Positions 1 through 8,122 of a stretch of 64,000 bases of DNA are shown here, piece after piece. Under the pieces are notes generated by a model. The model saw nothing but the letters and a program-made list of their open reading frames with translations, had not been told where the DNA came from and searched no databases. The DNA is from JAHDFB01 sp965658745 (GTDB lineage: Bacteria > Bacteroidota > Bacteroidia > Chitinophagales > Saprospiraceae). Location: the NCBI GenBank assembly GCA_965658745.1, contig CBFHTK010000009.1, forward strand, positions 1-64,000, written 5' to 3'. Numbering within the stretch: position 1 is the stretch's first letter; each line of letters opens with the position of its first letter. The position numbers and the translations under genes are program-made.

Positions 1-127
1 AAGAACATCATTATATAAAACATAATCAGTCGTTTCATATCATTTGGTCTATGATCACCTATGAATAAGGAAAAGACAAATACATTACGGATCGCGTTAG
101 AGGCAGAAAATCGAGAATATTTTTAGC

Positions 128-1264
128 ATGAGAGTATTAGCAATGGGTTTGGCGATTGGATTAGTCATAATGGTTACAGCATGTAAGACTTCAAATCAAG
201 GTTTGAAAGTAAAACATGTTGAACAATCAATCCAGTCCGCTGAAACTTCTAAGATAACGACGGGTCGAGAAATTGACACACTTCATTGGTATAGTTCATC
301 TAGTCTTTCAAAAGACTCCATACCTACCAATACGTATTTTCTATTCCAAGATCAGCTTGGTAGCTTCCATTTTGTGGAGCAGGGAAAAAGCGTTGAGCGA
401 AGAAAAGAGATCCTGCACGATAGTATCGGCATAAGATCGGCTGCGTTTTTGACTTCCGACGAGGAAGTTGAGCGATTTGACGTATACTATGACAACAATG
501 GTCATATTGCGGAAGTCAAAAGATATCAATCGCATTACGATCAATTGAAGTTGAAATCGATCGAAAGATACCGCTACAAGAATCAACTGCTGAAGACTTT
601 TGAATTTGTGGACATGATTCGATTGACGCGAGATCATGTTGATTCAGTATCTATTGTCATGAATCACGTGTACGATTCAGGGGATAGGCTTGATACGACC
701 TTCATCAAGAAAAGGAATGGTCAATTGCGATACTTTTCAGCAGATACAGTCAGCTATTCATATAAAGGATCAGAAACTTTACCCTTTCGGGTGCAGAAAA
801 CAGCTTTTGCTGGAACTGAATATTTGATGACTCAAAAATCAAAATCTGAGCAAGAATTCATCAAGATTCATAAAGAGAAATACAAGGAAGATATCGCTGT
901 CCTCAAAACAACGAAGCAACTCAAGTTCGACGAGCTAGATCGAGTGGTAGAATACAAGATCATCAGAGATCATTTCATTCCAGAAGATTTAACAGAAATC
1001 AAGTATGAAAAGCATGTTTATACCTATTCAGAGGATGTAAACTTGAAACGCATACCAAAGCTTCTATTCCATCGCGGTCAACATAATGTCGTTCCAGATC
1101 CTGATTTTCTGCAACATTTTACGTCGAATATTGAAATTAGCGGTTATCCCGATGTCGAAGTACGAACCGATCTTGGGTTTTTCGAGTTGCCGAAATCCAT
1201 TACAACCTTTACCTCACGAAATGGAAAAGATTGGGTGGTGAAGTCGAAGTATGAGATTGAGTAG
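128..1264 (+). CDS. Hypothetical lipoprotein
   Basis: This is a 378-residue protein whose family I do not recognise. The N-terminus is a lipoprotein signal peptide: a short hydrophobic stretch followed by a lipobox ending in VTAC at about residues 16-19, so the mature protein is probably lipid-anchored with Cys19 as its first residue. The remainder is hydrophilic, rich in charged residues and beta-prone, with several YxY and YKY stretches. It has no membrane segment, no sorting domain and no catalytic motif that I can see. The ATG at 128 is the only start that gives a full signal peptide, and it lies one base after a stop codon at 124-126. Convergent debris follows it, so it appears to be a single-gene unit. 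Confidence is high that it is a real gene and low for any function. Confidence 0.75.
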   Translation: MRVLAMGLAIGLVIMVTACKTSNQGLKVKHVEQSIQSAETSKITTGREIDTLHWYSSSSLSKDSIPTNTYFLFQDQLGSFHFVEQGKSVERRKEILHDSIGIRSAAFLTSDEEVERFDVYYDNNGHIAEVKRYQSHYDQLKLKSIERYRYKNQLLKTFEFVDMIRLTRDHVDSVSIVMNHVYDSGDRLDTTFIKKRNGQLRYFSADTVSYSYKGSETLPFRVQKTAFAGTEYLMTQKSKSEQEFIKIHKEKYKEDIAVLKTTKQLKFDELDRVVEYKIIRDHFIPEDLTEIKYEKHVYTYSEDVNLKRIPKLLFHRGQHNVVPDPDFLQHFTSNIEISGYPDVEVRTDLGFFELPKSITTFTSRNGKDWVVKSKYEIE

Positions 1265-1413
1265 GGTGATATGCAGTTAACCTATTTTGGTGGTACTCTA
1301 ACACTTTTTAAAACCTTTGGCCTTGGTCCGATTACGACAACTAGTTAGTGGGTCTTTAACGTTTTGTGACGGATGATTTGTGCTCTTGGTTTTCTTTGTG
1401 GTTGAAAGTGTAG

Positions 1414-1446
<33 letters not shown>

Positions 1447-1505
1447 ACTTTTTTTGACGGACAAAAAAAGTAAGAGCAACAGACTAAAGCACCAACACAT
1501 AGTAA

Positions 1506-1664
1506 TACCATTTCTACTATAGAATGTCACTAATTTTTTGCTTTATTCTTCATCATATTTCGTTGAAAAGCCTCGTGAGAACTACGGCTATCACTACGTT
1601 TTTCAACTCATCTGATTTTGAATAATTTCAAAAACTTATGCGACACCTTATAGTAGAAATGGTA
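1506..1664. mobile_element. MITE-like element, copy 1 (159 bp)
   Basis: The element has no gene. Its ends are inverted repeats of about 25 bp: the left begins TACCATTTCTACTATA and the right ends TATAGTAGAAATGGTA, and a partly matching RTGTCRC block follows inside. It is flanked on both sides by TAA (1503-1505 and 1665-1667), as expected for a target-site duplication. The centre (about 1565-1605) carries the sequence AAAAGCCTCGTGAGA and an opposing ACTACGTTTTT, which can fold into an imperfect hairpin. The same core is found in copy 2 at 3433-3591, which has exactly the same length. I infer a non-autonomous element moved by a transposase outside this window. Confidence 0.7.
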
Positions 1665-1699
1665 TAAGACTTTAGAAAGCGAATCAACTGTTGACGCAG

Positions 1700-1868
1700 A
1701 TTGGGAAGTATAAATGTTCTTAAGATGCGTATTCATTCGATGTAGCAAACTTCGAATAGCGGTGAGAAGATTGATCAGATTTCAGTGATATAGTACATTG
1801 GATTTGGGCTTTAAGCCCAAAAGAAACATTGATTTACCCTACAACTGCACAGTTATACTACTGGACTG
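1700..1868. pseudogene. Degenerate copy of the HTH-gene/DUF4249-gene junction
   Basis: On the plus strand, 1746-1793 translates to QTSNSGEKIDQISVI then a stop, matching the C-terminus QTLKEKIDQISVI of the regulator at 8123-9121. Just upstream, RIHS matches RVHS, but a stop interrupts the frame. On the minus strand, about 1870-1833 reads FGIIQSSSITVQL then a stop, matching the C-terminus FGIIQSSSINVQL of the DUF4249 protein at 9162. The two tails are separated by the same bidirectional hairpin (TTTGGGCTT and AAGCCCAAA, 1803-1821). This is a decayed duplicate of the convergent junction at about 9.09-9.19 kb, or a relic of a paralogous gene pair. Confidence 0.7.
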
Positions 1869-1960
1869 AATAATTCCAAATTATTACGTAACCCCTTCAA
1901 GCACAATGGGTATTGAACCCATCCGAATATTCGGTGACGATGCTGATGCTTTTCTTGTCA
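1868..1960 (-). pseudogene. Truncated MITE end plus lipase-gene scrap
   Basis: Positions 1868-1912 match the right end of the 159-bp element at 3433-3591, including the terminal AATGGGTA. Immediately beyond it, the minus strand reads SISIVTEYSDGFNTHC, matching SISIVTEDSDGF near the C-terminus of the lipase-like protein encoded at 4920-6737. The same arrangement (element inserted just after SDGF) is seen at 3433-3640. This is therefore the remnant of a further copy of the lipase gene, downstream of the second lipoprotein gene. Confidence 0.6.
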
Positions 1961-1976
1961 TTACAAATCTATTATA

Positions 1977-2016
1977 CACGCCGCTGCTCAAAATAGCAAT
2001 TACGAGCAGCGGTGTG
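1977..2016 (-). terminator. Strong stem-loop after the propeller lipoprotein gene
   Basis: CACGCCGCTGCTC (1977-1989) pairs with GAGCAGCGGTGTG (2004-2016) over 13 bp with one wobble, around a 14-nt loop. It starts a few bases after the stop codon of the gene at 2025-3263. No T-run follows on the minus strand, so it may act as a 3' stabiliser or a weak terminator rather than a classic intrinsic terminator. Confidence 0.45.
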
Positions 2017-2024
2017 CAGTATCA

Positions 2025-3263
2025 TTAATCATTAATTCTAAAAGCATGCAGATGCGTATCAGTCACCGTATAATATAGATCTACTTCTGCGTCGTAGACG
2101 ATATCTTCACCGAAACTGGTATAAGGCTCATGATGTACAAATTCATCTTTGTCAATATCGAAGATATGTATCCTCTGCGTACCAAAACTACTGTAGAAAA
2201 TCTTCCCGTCGTTGACGAGCGGGTTGCGCGAAGAACTAGGTGCGATGTCATAAAAGGCTTGTACAAGTTGACCTGAATTTCTGTTTAGTCTGTACAGATT
2301 GCCTCCCTTGCTCAAGCAGAAGATTGATTGGTTATGTATTACTATGTTTGTCTCTTCGAAAACATTCAATTGATTTTCAGTAGTGATTTCAGTTCTCCAC
2401 AACTTATTCCCAGAATTCATGTCAAAGCAGTAAACTGACCAGTCCCCAAAAACAAGTAATCTGTTGTTATCTATGACACAAGCTAGATTCCCAATGCCAA
2501 TTTCATTGAAGTCATCTATTCTCCAGATGGTTGTATCTTGATCTAGATTATAGGCTACAAGGTCGGGCAGCGTGACATGAGGTGATTCCGAATTGGAACC
2601 ATATGATATCTGAAAATAAGCAATGGTTTCACCTAGGTTATTAGTATGAATTACTGGAGCTGTGATGCTCATTTTCCAATTGTTCTTGTAGGAAATAGAT
2701 TGCTTAAAAACGATTTCAGTCTCTCCAGACAAGATGGATACTTCTACTAAATGTAAGATATCTCGATTACTACCGGATAATGTAGAGCTTGTCAATTCAG
2801 GCATGTATAAGAATTCATTGAATACTGTGGACTTAAAACCATGATGTTCGTACTCAGGATTAAACTGTAAATCCCATAAAATACTTTCAGACTTTAGGTC
2901 AAAACAATACAAACTTTCAACGCACTTGACAAGTAAGAGATCTCCAACTAAGTGCAAGTCTATCACATCACTTATCCTATCAGGATGTTGAAATTCGAAG
3001 GTTCTTTCACCCGTGATTTTATCAACTAATGCGAAATCGTATTGTAGATCTATAAAACTATTTGGCCAAACTATGAGCAGATCTTCATAAATAATAGGAG
3101 CAGCATGTAATTTATGACCATTTTCAACGAAGCGATGTTCCCAGATCTTCTCGAAATAAGACGGAGCATCTGGTTCTATCGGAGGTTTTTCACAGGCTGT
3201 GAAAAATACGATACCAAATAGTATTAACAATAGCTTATATGGAGTTTTATTTATTGTCCGCAT
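2025..3263 (-). CDS. PQQ-like beta-propeller lipoprotein (copy B')
   Basis: This 412-residue protein has a lipoprotein signal (lipobox FTAC before EKPPIEPDAP), followed by repeated beta-strand units of the outer-membrane assembly/PQQ-propeller type. Typical repeats are YCFDLKSESILWDL, YCFDMNSGNKLWRTE and YRLNRNSGQLV. Such propellers generally bind partners rather than catalyse. It is a paralogue of the protein at 3708-4913. The first 80 or so mature residues and the last 60 or so are nearly identical between the two, whereas the middle is strongly diverged. Its start overlaps the end of the lipase remnant at 3251-3439, mirroring the tight lipase-lipoprotein spacing of the intact pair. I infer a copy that arose by tandem duplication; the role is unknown. 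Confidence 0.8.
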   Translation of the reverse strand: MRTINKTPYKLLLILFGIVFFTACEKPPIEPDAPSYFEKIWEHRFVENGHKLHAAPIIYEDLLIVWPNSFIDLQYDFALVDKITGERTFEFQHPDRISDVIDLHLVGDLLLVKCVESLYCFDLKSESILWDLQFNPEYEHHGFKSTVFNEFLYMPELTSSTLSGSNRDILHLVEVSILSGETEIVFKQSISYKNNWKMSITAPVIHTNNLGETIAYFQISYGSNSESPHVTLPDLVAYNLDQDTTIWRIDDFNEIGIGNLACVIDNNRLLVFGDWSVYCFDMNSGNKLWRTEITTENQLNVFEETNIVIHNQSIFCLSKGGNLYRLNRNSGQLVQAFYDIAPSSSRNPLVNDGKIFYSSFGTQRIHIFDIDKDEFVHHEPYTSFGEDIVYDAEVDLYYTVTDTHLHAFRIND

Positions 3264-3439
3264 CTGAAATATTTTTCATAAGTATTATTGTGGTCACCGA
3301 TTCCTAAAAATATCTTTTTAAATAATCTTTCCGCCTCGCTATCATTCCGCATCTGAAAGTGCGAGGAGCCAACCATAATCTCGGCAGGGTAGGTGGCACC
3401 AGGCATGGAGCGTGCGTTGATAGCTGGAGGTATACCCAT
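3251..3439 (-). pseudogene. C-terminal remnant of a lipase-like gene (A')
   Basis: The last 60 or so codons of a second copy of the lipase-like gene at 4920-6737 survive here. PAINARSMPGA, EIMVGSSHFQMRNDSEAERL and FKKIFLGI are matched almost exactly, and only the extreme C-terminus differs (ending RCGQ instead of NCQE). The reading frame upstream is cut by the MITE-like element that begins at 3433. Beyond that element (3592-3640) a few more matching codons (SIVTEDSDGF) are found, and then homology stops. The fragment lacks the signal peptide, the calcium-binding repeats and the catalytic serine. The SHFQMRN segment, which it keeps, probably contains the catalytic histidine of the intact enzyme. 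Confidence 0.75.
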
Positions 3440-3591
3440 TCTGCCTGAGAAGGTCCCTAATTCTTTGTTTTATTCTGCATCAAGCTTCACTAAAAAGCCT
3501 CGTGATAGCTACTGCTATCCCTGCGTTTTTTATTTCGCCTGATATTGAATAATTCCAAATTATTACGTGACCCCTTCAAGCACAATGGGTA
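3433..3591. mobile_element. MITE-like element, copy 2 (159 bp)
   Basis: This element has the same length and architecture as copy 1 (1506-1664). The left end TACCCATTCTGCCTGA and the right end (reverse complement TACCCATTGTGCTTGA) continue into a shared GGTC block, giving imperfect inverted repeats of about 25 bp. The core carries the hairpin-forming AAAAAGCCTCGTGATAGC and GCTATCCCTGCGTTTTT. It interrupts a copy of the lipase gene right after the codons for SDGF, at a position that in the intact gene (about 5110) contains a TA dinucleotide. It has no coding capacity. Confidence 0.75.
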
Positions 3592-3707
3592 TTGAAACCA
3601 TCGGAATCTTCTGTTACGATGCTGATGGTTCTTTTCATATTTATCATCAAAGAACACATACACCGCAGCCCAAACAATACTTTCTGGCTACAATGTCTTA
3701 TTATATA

Positions 3708-4913
3708 TCAATCATTAATTCTAAAAGCATGCAGATGCGTATCAGTCACAGTATAATATAGATCTACTTCTGCGTCGTAGACAATAGCTTCACCGAAACT
3801 GGTATAAGGTTCATGATGCACAAATTCATCTTTGTCAATATCAAAGATATGTATCCTTTGTGTACCAAAACTACTGTAGAAAATCTTACCATCGTTGACG
3901 AGCGGGCTTGCATCATTGCCTGGAACAACTTCGTAGAAAGTCTTGACAACATGAGAACTGGTCGCATTTATTTTATACATGGTACCAAGACCATCTAGAC
4001 AATAGAAATGATTATTGGCGTAAACAGGCTTTGTTTTAAAGATGGAATAGGGTTGCGGTTCGACCACCTCTCTTCTCCATAATCGATTTCCATTTGTCGC
4101 ATCAAAGCAATAGAGTGACCAATCGGTATTGATATAGAGCTTGTCGTCCATATAGATTCCAGTGCCCGCGCCATTTTCAGAATAGTCGATATTTATCCAG
4201 TTCACTTCCTTCGTTTCAAGGTTGACTGAAACTAGATCAGATAGCGTACCCGAAGGAGCAATCGTGTCCGTCCAGTAACTTAATCCAAAAACACCTTGTA
4301 GTGTTCCCTTCTTATCTCGGTAAATGGTCGACCCTCCTGTTGCAATATCCCAATCAAACTTATCGCTTTGATGCTCATACAATAGTTCCATCTCTCCTGT
4401 ATAAACGTTAAAACGTTTCTGTTGAAGAATATCGCGATTATGCACACTTTGTGTGGAACTAGTCGAAACAGCGATATAGAAGTAATCTTCAAATAATAGT
4501 CCCGTATAAATTCGTTCAACAGAGTCAGGATTAGACGGGATATCCCACATAATACTCTTAGTTTTTAAGTCAAAACAGTAAATACTCTCTTTTGCCACTA
4601 CTATCAATAGGTCATCATACAAGCGTACGCCTATTACATCACTTATCCTATCAGGATGCTGAAACTCGAAGGTTTTTTCACCCGTGACTTTATCCACGAA
4701 AGCGAAGTCGTAGGGTAGATCAATGAAACTATTTGGCCAGATTATCAACAGATCTTCAGAAATGATAGGAGCAGCATGTAATTTATGACCATTTTCAACA
4801 AAACGATGCTCCCACACCTTCTCGAAGTAAGGCGGTGCATCTGGTTCTAGCGGTGGTTTTTCGCAGGCAGTGACCAGAGTAAGAAAACTTAAAAATATTA
4901 GTAGATTTTTCAT
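3708..4913 (-). CDS. PQQ-like beta-propeller lipoprotein (copy B)
   Basis: This 401-residue lipoprotein has a signal peptide ending in a VTAC lipobox before EKPPLEPDAP. The body contains repeats of the PQQ/BamB-like propeller type (for example YCFDLKTKSIMWDI, YCFDATNGNRLWRRE and YKINATSSHVV). It probably sits in the membrane facing the periplasm or on the cell surface as a binding scaffold. It begins 6 bp after the stop codon of the lipase-like gene, so the two are co-transcribed and probably act together. Its ends are almost identical to the paralogue at 2025-3263 while the centre has diverged, so the variable part may be what recognises a partner. An immunity or chaperone role towards the lipase is possible but unproven. 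Confidence 0.82.
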   Translation of the reverse strand: MKNLLIFLSFLTLVTACEKPPLEPDAPPYFEKVWEHRFVENGHKLHAAPIISEDLLIIWPNSFIDLPYDFAFVDKVTGEKTFEFQHPDRISDVIGVRLYDDLLIVVAKESIYCFDLKTKSIMWDIPSNPDSVERIYTGLLFEDYFYIAVSTSSTQSVHNRDILQQKRFNVYTGEMELLYEHQSDKFDWDIATGGSTIYRDKKGTLQGVFGLSYWTDTIAPSGTLSDLVSVNLETKEVNWINIDYSENGAGTGIYMDDKLYINTDWSLYCFDATNGNRLWRREVVEPQPYSIFKTKPVYANNHFYCLDGLGTMYKINATSSHVVKTFYEVVPGNDASPLVNDGKIFYSSFGTQRIHIFDIDKDEFVHHEPYTSFGEAIVYDAEVDLYYTVTDTHLHAFRIND

Positions 4914-4919
4914 AGTTAT

Positions 4920-6737
4920 TTACTCTTGACAATTAAAATATTTAAGTTCCTCCGTGGGCTGTCCAGTCTGTTCATCAATTCCCAGAAAGATTTTTTTGAA
5001 TAATCTTTCCGCTTCACTATCATTCCTCATCTGAAAATGCGAGGAGCCAACCATGATTTCAGGAGGATAGCTTGCACCAGGCATGGAGCGAGCATTGATT
5101 GCGGGAATAAAACCATCGGAATCTTCTGTTACGATGCTGATGCTTTCGCTTTCAATCTCGCAATGAATAAATAAATCATCCAAGGGATGGTAGAGATTAT
5201 AGCTTTCACAGGAACCATCTACAATTTCTTCTTCATATTCTGTAATAACCCCGTTTTCAGAGGAAATACATGAACAGGAACTAGTTGTCGAAACAATTGT
5301 TGTCTCTGACGCACCGATAATATCTTTCCAGTAAAAATCGATATTGTTGATGAATTCCATGGCTTCGAGGTTATTTGCGATGTTGTTGTTTGTTAAATGT
5401 ATGGAAAAAAGTACAGGTAAGCAAAGACCAGGAGTAAAAGGTATAGGTGAACATGCTAGTACTGCTAGTGCTTGTTGAATTTTTTTCGTCTGATTTAAGC
5501 TTGTTTTATTGTGCTCTAGTCGTGCCAAGGTATTGGCAAACAATTCGAGACCAACATCATCCAACACATCTGCACCCCACAAACCTTGATCACCTGCTTT
5601 TTCAACAACACCGCCTAAAAATCTAGGAGTAAGCGTGTTTGTTACGTCTTGATCAAATGTAGAACCATCGAGGTCAGTCATGACTATAGTTACGTCATCA
5701 TCCTCTACTGCATATACAGCGAGATTGTGAGCTGTGGTAGGAGCTGGCCAATCTTGCGCTTGCTCAGTAGTCAGTTCACTCTCGATGTTATCCGACCAAC
5801 CTGTTTCTACTAGTGAAAATACGGCTGGTGAGACTAGACTACAGCTCACTTCATCAAAAGCATTCGCAATATTGTAAAAACTGCCGACGAGAAGGCTATT
5901 TACCGCTTCGACATTACTACCTACATTTATTTGTTCAGAGAGCAACTGTGTACCGAGCGAAGCAGATAGTTTTTCGCAGGCTTCATTGATGAAACGTTCA
6001 TAAGCACTCTGACCATTTGCATCAAGAATAACCTTGGAGTCTGCTGCTGGAACACCAAGATGTGCAGTTCCGAAAGATATGAATCCGTTTACAGGAAGAT
6101 TTGTCCAATCAATGTTTTCTTCAGCATTTCGGAAAACCATTCCGCCCATGCTATGGACGACAAAGAAATTAGATTTATTTGGTAAATCAATGTCTTGCCA
6201 AAGCGCAATTTTATCCTCTGTTAACTCAACCATTGTTGCAACCGCTGCACTCATTGAATTTTGGCTGTCGTTGTAAATAATGGATGCATAACGTGAATCA
6301 TCGCAGTTTTGCTGCAACCACGGGTATTGTAAGTTCCACGATTGTATGTCACCTTGGAATCCAGGAGAGAAAAAGACGAGTCGCTCATCATAGGGACAAC
6401 CGTTATTGGTAGAAAATGCATCACAAACACACTTATCAATTCCGTCAATGTATCCGTCATTATCGGAGTCGGGATCCATGATGTTTTCAATACCATCGTT
6501 GTCGCAATCGACTCCTATCATTTCGAGATCATCAGGTAAACCGTCATTGTCTGAATCATTTACCTGCAATGGAGGTACTGGTGCAAGTATTTTCTGACTC
6601 TCTAGTGGATTTATACGCCTGGCTTCAGAATCTGGGCAAAGTTTGTTAGTGATGCTGGTTGTATTGCTCGTTTCTTGAGCAGGTAAGCTAAAAAATATAC
6701 CAAAAAATAGCATGCAAGTTATAATTAATGTTTTCAT
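4920..6737 (-). CDS. Secreted lipase-like alpha/beta hydrolase with calcium-binding repeats
   Basis: This 605-residue protein has a Sec signal peptide ending near SLPAQ. Residues of about 60-105 are thrombospondin type-3-like acidic repeats (DSDNDGLPDD, DCDNDGIENI, DPDSDNDGYIDGID), which normally bind calcium. An alpha/beta-hydrolase domain follows, with the nucleophile elbow VHSMGGMV at about residue 197; this is the lipase GHSMGG motif with Val in place of the first Gly. The probable catalytic His lies in VGSSHFQMRN near the C-terminus. The enzyme resembles PGAP1/triacylglycerol-lipase-type esterases, but its substrate cannot be read from the sequence. It has no recognisable T9SS sorting domain. 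It lies between a T9SS-sorted protein and a propeller lipoprotein with gaps of 11 and 6 bp, so an operon is likely. Confidence 0.8.
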   Translation of the reverse strand: MKTLIITCMLFFGIFFSLPAQETSNTTSITNKLCPDSEARRINPLESQKILAPVPPLQVNDSDNDGLPDDLEMIGVDCDNDGIENIMDPDSDNDGYIDGIDKCVCDAFSTNNGCPYDERLVFFSPGFQGDIQSWNLQYPWLQQNCDDSRYASIIYNDSQNSMSAAVATMVELTEDKIALWQDIDLPNKSNFFVVHSMGGMVFRNAEENIDWTNLPVNGFISFGTAHLGVPAADSKVILDANGQSAYERFINEACEKLSASLGTQLLSEQINVGSNVEAVNSLLVGSFYNIANAFDEVSCSLVSPAVFSLVETGWSDNIESELTTEQAQDWPAPTTAHNLAVYAVEDDDVTIVMTDLDGSTFDQDVTNTLTPRFLGGVVEKAGDQGLWGADVLDDVGLELFANTLARLEHNKTSLNQTKKIQQALAVLACSPIPFTPGLCLPVLFSIHLTNNNIANNLEAMEFINNIDFYWKDIIGASETTIVSTTSSCSCISSENGVITEYEEEIVDGSCESYNLYHPLDDLFIHCEIESESISIVTEDSDGFIPAINARSMPGASYPPEIMVGSSHFQMRNDSEAERLFKKIFLGIDEQTGQPTEELKYFNCQE

Positions 6738-6748
6738 GTTTTGTTTGT

Positions 6749-7921
6749 TTAGATTTTAATAATTTGCTTATTGATCACTTTATCACCGATTTGTAAAATA
6801 AGCGTATAAGAACCAGCAGGAAGATTCTCCATGTCGATCAATAAGTTGGATTCTCTATATTCAGAATGTGATACACGTCTTTGTTGAATACCTTGCTGAT
6901 CAAATAGAGAGAGTTCTATGGAAGGGAAAGTACTATTGACGCTGTACTCACTAAGATCTACGCTTATAGTGGAAGCTGTGGGATTCGGATAGACCTTGAC
7001 TTTGAAATCCTGCACGTCGACTGAGCTGCGATGCTCGATATTATCAGATCTGTAATTGCGATAATAGTATTCTACCACTTTTTCCGAGCAAATTCCATTT
7101 TCTAACTCATTTGTGGTGATATTTTTTTCATTAAAGACGACTAGGGAGTTGAATTCTGGAAGGTAGCTATATCGCTTGATGTTGATTGCTGTTATTTCTC
7201 CGTTTTCAAGATAAATTGTCTCTAGTACATTGTCATTGATGTACCAAGTAATTGTCTTATTAGGATGATAGATTTGTTTGAACGTGGGACCTTCACGATA
7301 GCTATGTTCAGCGTCTATTTGTTCATTGTGTGTATATCCTTCGAAAGTATTTGTAGGAGGTATGTAAGAGAGAAGCATACCATGTTCTTCATACGTGCTA
7401 TTGGCTTCATTATATATATTCAACTCAGTTAGATCAAATGTGGAACGAATGAAACCAACATTTTGGTTATTGTTCCAGGTTTCTTCTGAATACGTCAAAC
7501 TACCTTGTTCTGGATTGTTTCTAGCATTGTGATGACCAAACCAACCTCCTCTGAAAAGACTGGATTTTGTGGCGAAAATCTGCTCAATCCCATTTTGGTT
7601 GTAGTTTATTTCAGTGGGTAATACGTACCAATTTGGATATAGGTTTTGCTGAAAATGATAAGTCGTTTTCTGCTCATAATGATTGTTATCGTTGAAGTAC
7701 CTCGCAATATGTTGGTCATAAATAATGGGTTTTTGTTCATGAAGCTCGATGATATTCAGTTCATTAAGTGACATCCCAGCAGGAAAAGTCGAATACTCCT
7801 TTGTTAGCATATCATATTCGATGCTTGAAACAAAAGGAATGGTTTGTGATGAACCTTGCGTGAAAGCAGTCGCAATCAAAACAAGGAGCAATGTCAGACG
7901 GCTTAAAATTTTGTGTTTCAT
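6749..7921 (-). CDS. T9SS-sorted secreted protein of unknown function
   Basis: This 390-residue protein has a signal peptide (ending near GSSQ) and a C-terminal type A type IX secretion sorting domain of about 85 residues. That domain starts at VKVYPNPTASTISVDL and ends with LPAGSYTLILQIGDKVINKQ. The protein is therefore probably exported through the outer membrane and either attached to the surface or released. The central part is rich in Tyr, Asn and Glu and shows short repeated Y-rich strands. I recognise no enzymatic motif. It is the first gene of the operon that continues into the lipase-like hydrolase (11-bp gap) and the propeller lipoprotein. Confidence 0.8.
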   Translation of the reverse strand: MKHKILSRLTLLLVLIATAFTQGSSQTIPFVSSIEYDMLTKEYSTFPAGMSLNELNIIELHEQKPIIYDQHIARYFNDNNHYEQKTTYHFQQNLYPNWYVLPTEINYNQNGIEQIFATKSSLFRGGWFGHHNARNNPEQGSLTYSEETWNNNQNVGFIRSTFDLTELNIYNEANSTYEEHGMLLSYIPPTNTFEGYTHNEQIDAEHSYREGPTFKQIYHPNKTITWYINDNVLETIYLENGEITAINIKRYSYLPEFNSLVVFNEKNITTNELENGICSEKVVEYYYRNYRSDNIEHRSSVDVQDFKVKVYPNPTASTISVDLSEYSVNSTFPSIELSLFDQQGIQQRRVSHSEYRESNLLIDMENLPAGSYTLILQIGDKVINKQIIKI

Positions 7922-8047
7922 GTTTTAATTTTTTTTGATGTAAAGTTGTTTATAGCGCTAATGGTGTAAAACTAGCTGATGTGTAAAGTTGTCTTTTGGA
8001 AAGTTTTAAAATATAATTCCAGAATTTGCGCCGTTCTAGATCGGTTG

Positions 8048-8079
8048 TTTGTTGAACGATGAAAAAGTCGCTATTTTTG
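8048..8079 (+). promoter_or_regulatory. Bacteroidota-type promoter of the HTH regulator
   Basis: TTTG at 8048-8051 and TATTTTTG at 8072-8079 are separated by 20 bp. This matches the -33/-7 pattern (TTTG-N19-21-TAnnTTTG) of the primary sigma factor of this phylum. The ATG at 8123 lies 43 bp downstream. Confidence 0.6.
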
Positions 8080-8122
8080 AAAAAGGGAACACAAGATTGT
8101 ACAGATACTAAACAACAACATC

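Noticed and set aside
61..126. 21-codon frame ending just before the first gene
   Set aside because: It is closed by a stop upstream, is too short, and has no recognisable tail of a known protein; probably leader sequence.
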